From assembly GCF_048159605.1 (NCBI RefSeq), contig NZ_JBLREB010000003.1, forward strand, positions 62,001 through 126,000: a stretch of 64,000 bases of DNA, in the 5' to 3' direction. This document shows positions 62,418 to 64,000 of this stretch, in pieces (position 1 is the stretch's first letter; every line of letters begins with the position of its first letter). Position numbers and translations under genes: made by a program. Source of the stretch: Ectobacillus polymachus (GTDB lineage Bacteria > Bacillota > Bacilli > Bacillales > Bacillaceae_G). Under the pieces are notes generated by a model. The model ran no database searches, had not been told where the DNA came from, and saw nothing but the letters and a program-made list of their open reading frames with translations.

Positions 62418-62560
62418 TAGAAACCTCCGAAAGAAGAATTTCTCATTTTTTGTTTTTCTGCTTCAGCGAGAGTATGGCGGTAAGGAAATTGTTCATCATG
62501 CTTACTTACAGAATCAGAACCTTGCTGGATAAAACGTTTTGACTTATTTTTTTTACCCAT
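62417..62560 (-). CDS. Conserved-looking 47-aa basic protein
   Basis: MGKKNKSKRFIQQGSDSVSK..., ending NSSFGGF. Very hydrophilic, with a lysine-rich start. ATG 62560 follows GGGAGG with eight-base spacing; a longer frame to 62626 lacks one. I do not recognise a function; the composition is like that of small spore or stress proteins in Bacillus. It is the first gene of a two-gene unit. Confidence 0.65.
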   Translation of the reverse strand: MGKKNKSKRFIQQGSDSVSKHDEQFPYRHTLAEAEKQKMRNSSFGGF

Positions 62561-62669
62561 CACGATTTCCTCCCTTTTTTCGAACAAGTTTGCGAAAACG
62601 GTGAATGACACATGTATATGTGTCAAGTATAGTATGTGAAGCGAGAATGAAATTATTATAGGAAGTTAC

Positions 62670-63479
62670 TTACAAGCCCAGTAAATCCTCTAAATAAACA
62701 GCAATTCCATCTTCTTCATTAGATAGTGTTATTTCATTGGCAATAGACTTCAGCTGATGAATCGCATTGCCCATTGCAACACCACGACCTGCAAACTCAA
62801 TCATTTCAAGATCGTTATTTTCGTCTCCAAACGCAATTACATTTTCTTTTGGAATTCCATAATAATCGGTTAGCTTTTGCAGACCAACAGCTTTGTTCAT
62901 GCCGCTCTTTACAATTTCAATGATGCGCCATGGACTTGCCCAGCGTCTATGGTCAATTACTTCTGCATGCGCAGATGATAAATGCTTTCTAATCTTTTCT
63001 ACATCCGATTCCTTTGCATCAATAAGGAGACAGGTTGGATCATTATCTAATTTATTAAGCAAATCACCTGTATAAATTTTCGGTGCGCCTAATTGAAAAA
63101 TATGGTTAAGACTTTCATCTGCATAATTTGCGTATACATCATCACCTACTTCTGCATACATATTTTTAATACCGAATTGTGAGCATGCTTCAATAATTTC
63201 CTTCGATGTTTTAAGATGTAAAGGAGTATGGTGCATACCCCACGAAGGATCTAGAGGATGATGAACATAAGCTCCATTAAAATTTACAATTGGTGTATCG
63301 AGCTGCAATTCATGATAGTATAGACTACTGGCACGGTATGGTCTACCGGTAGAAATGACTACTATATGTCCTAATTCACGTGCCTTTTGCAGAGCTATCT
63401 TTGTTCTCAAGGAAATCGTTTGATTATCTTTCAATAAAGTACCATCTAAATCAATTGCAATTAAATGTTTACTTGTCAT
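62670..63479 (-). CDS. yitU: Cof-type HAD phosphatase (YitU-like)
   Basis: A 269-aa HAD-superfamily hydrolase of type IIB. Motif I DLDGTLL is at residues 10-16 (nucleophile Asp), motif II VISTGRP near 54, the lysine in GMNKAVGLQKL near 197 and motif III AFGDENNDLEMIE near 216. Related B. subtilis proteins dephosphorylate sugar phosphates and the riboflavin precursor ARPP; YitU is one of these. It stands alone, followed by the small genes. Confidence 0.88.
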   Translation of the reverse strand: MTSKHLIAIDLDGTLLKDNQTISLRTKIALQKARELGHIVVISTGRPYRASSLYYHELQLDTPIVNFNGAYVHHPLDPSWGMHHTPLHLKTSKEIIEACSQFGIKNMYAEVGDDVYANYADESLNHIFQLGAPKIYTGDLLNKLDNDPTCLLIDAKESDVEKIRKHLSSAHAEVIDHRRWASPWRIIEIVKSGMNKAVGLQKLTDYYGIPKENVIAFGDENNDLEMIEFAGRGVAMGNAIHQLKSIANEITLSNEEDGIAVYLEDLLGL

Positions 63480-63629
63480 CGTTTCACCTTTTAGGTAAGT
63501 ATTTGGAATCTTAACTTCATATTACGTTTTTTCCATCAGAAATGTCTAGACAATATAATAGGGTTGGTCAAGAAAAAATACATATATTTATGAAAAAATA
63601 TGGAAATTATGTACACTTTGTGAAAGGGG

Positions 63630-63658
63630 TTACATTTAAAAAAGAAAGCGCTTATAAT
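63630..63658 (+). promoter_or_regulatory. Sigma-A-like promoter without a following ORF
   Basis: TTACAT (63630-63635), 17-base spacer, TATAAT (63653-63658). A terminator lies only about 45 bases downstream and no start codon intervenes. Confidence 0.5.
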
Positions 63659-63664
63659 GAGAAA

Positions 63665-63730
63665 GTAATCTTCTCGTATAAGTTGTTTGACTCTCCTTAT
63701 AGCTGACCTCCTAGGTCAGTTTTTTTTTTC
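63665..63730 (+). ncRNA. Candidate short RNA or attenuated leader upstream of yjzC
   Basis: The expected transcript from the promoter at 63630-63658 would be about 65 nt, with a weak 5' hairpin region (GAGAA/TTCTC, 63659-63675) and a terminal stem CTGACC..GGTCAG (63703-63719) followed by about ten T. No reading frame is present. It could be an sRNA or a prematurely ended leader of yjzC. Confidence 0.4.
63703..63730 (+). terminator. Strong terminator upstream of yjzC
   Basis: CTGACC-TCCT-AGGTCAG followed by an uninterrupted T run. No plus-strand gene lies upstream; yitU is on the other strand. Confidence 0.75.
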
Positions 63731-63792
63731 TTCAACATAACTTCGTATTTACGGGACATACTAAGGTATAACAAGGAAAAGGAGAGAGTAGT

Positions 63793-63972
63793 ATGGGACA
63801 ACAGCATCGCTTTAGACCAGGGCAAAAAGCTCCTAATAATGGGGTGTATGTAGAAGTTGGAGAAACCGGAAGTATGGTGAAAGACCCGCAAAAAATATCA
63901 CTCGAAGCTGGTGACACCTTTCCAAGTGTGAGTAATCATAATAGACAATGGACCTATAAACGGAAACCATAA
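63793..63972 (+). CDS. yjzC: YjzC-family small protein
   Basis: A 59-aa protein, MGQQHRFRPGQKAPNNGVYV..., ending NRQWTYKRKP, clearly the YjzC family of Bacillus. Function unknown. AAAGGAGAGAG precedes the ATG at 63793 and the reading frame ends in TAA at 63970-63972. In B. subtilis yjzC lies at the yitU/argC border, consistent with this edge of the window. Confidence 0.88.
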   Translation: MGQQHRFRPGQKAPNNGVYVEVGETGSMVKDPQKISLEAGDTFPSVSNHNRQWTYKRKP

Positions 63973-64000
63973 AGAAATGCTGTCTCTTCAAAAAAAGAGG

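Noticed and set aside
1..64000. CRISPR arrays, tRNA/rRNA genes, toxin-antitoxin or restriction systems
   Set aside because: No regularly spaced repeats, cloverleaf-like gene or matching protein families were found on either strand.

Overview
The window is AT-rich chromosomal DNA of a low-GC, endospore-forming Bacillus. The gene order follows the B. subtilis chromosome in blocks: hpr-yhaH-hit-ecsAB; pbpF-hemEHY-yhgD-yhgE; yhfH-yhfI-lplJ-lcfB-yhfN; comK-yhjE-sip; addBA; gerPABCDEF-yisI-yisK-yisN-asnO; yajQ(yitK)-cvfB(yitL); yitT/yitU; yjzC. Degenerate bcr-like intergenic repeats and the protein sequences (Hpr, GerP, the DUF3941 protein) point to the Bacillus cereus group or a close relative. 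No rRNA, tRNA, CRISPR array, intact prophage or transposase was found.

Layout. 0-4.3 kb: protease/sporulation regulator Hpr, YhaH, HIT hydrolase, a repeat-rich gap, EcsAB exporter. 4.4-13.6 kb: class A penicillin-binding protein, the last three genes of coproporphyrin-dependent heme synthesis (hemEHY), and a TetR regulator with its YhgE/Pip membrane partner. 13.7-23.2 kb: a LacI regulator, YhfH, YhfI, lipoate ligase, acyl-CoA ligase, an M48 protease and the glyoxylate shunt pair aceBA. 23.4-29.5 kb: competence regulator ComK, YhjE, signal peptidase, then an accessory block (TetR, DsbA/FrnE-like, OsmC-like, MFS) followed by what look like truncated second copies of comK, the yhjE promoter and the signal peptidase 3' end. 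29.5-36.7 kb: AddAB helicase-nuclease. 36.8-39.2 kb: spore-coat gerP operon with a sigma-K-type promoter, plus a Spo0E-family phosphatase. 39.5-47.5 kb: YisK, YisN, asparagine synthetase AsnO, GlnK-NrgA under a perfect TnrA/GlnR box, MATE efflux, AraC regulator. 47.6-59.3 kb: a maltodextrin regulon (cytoplasmic GH13, MdxEFG importer, GH31 alpha-glucosidase, LacI regulator, GH65 phosphorylase) with several cre/LacI-type operators. 59.4-64 kb: YajQ, CvfB, small proteins, YitT, HAD phosphatase, YjzC.

Most genes are ordinary housekeeping or sporulation functions. The parts that ordinary annotation would miss are the relic duplication around an inserted redox/efflux cassette, paired 23-bp operators around yhgD, several non-coding repeat elements, a promoter-plus-terminator unit without an ORF at 63.6 kb, and five very short genes (yhfH, yisI, DUF3941, a 47-aa protein, yjzC). 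I did not find a convincing wholly new multi-gene system.
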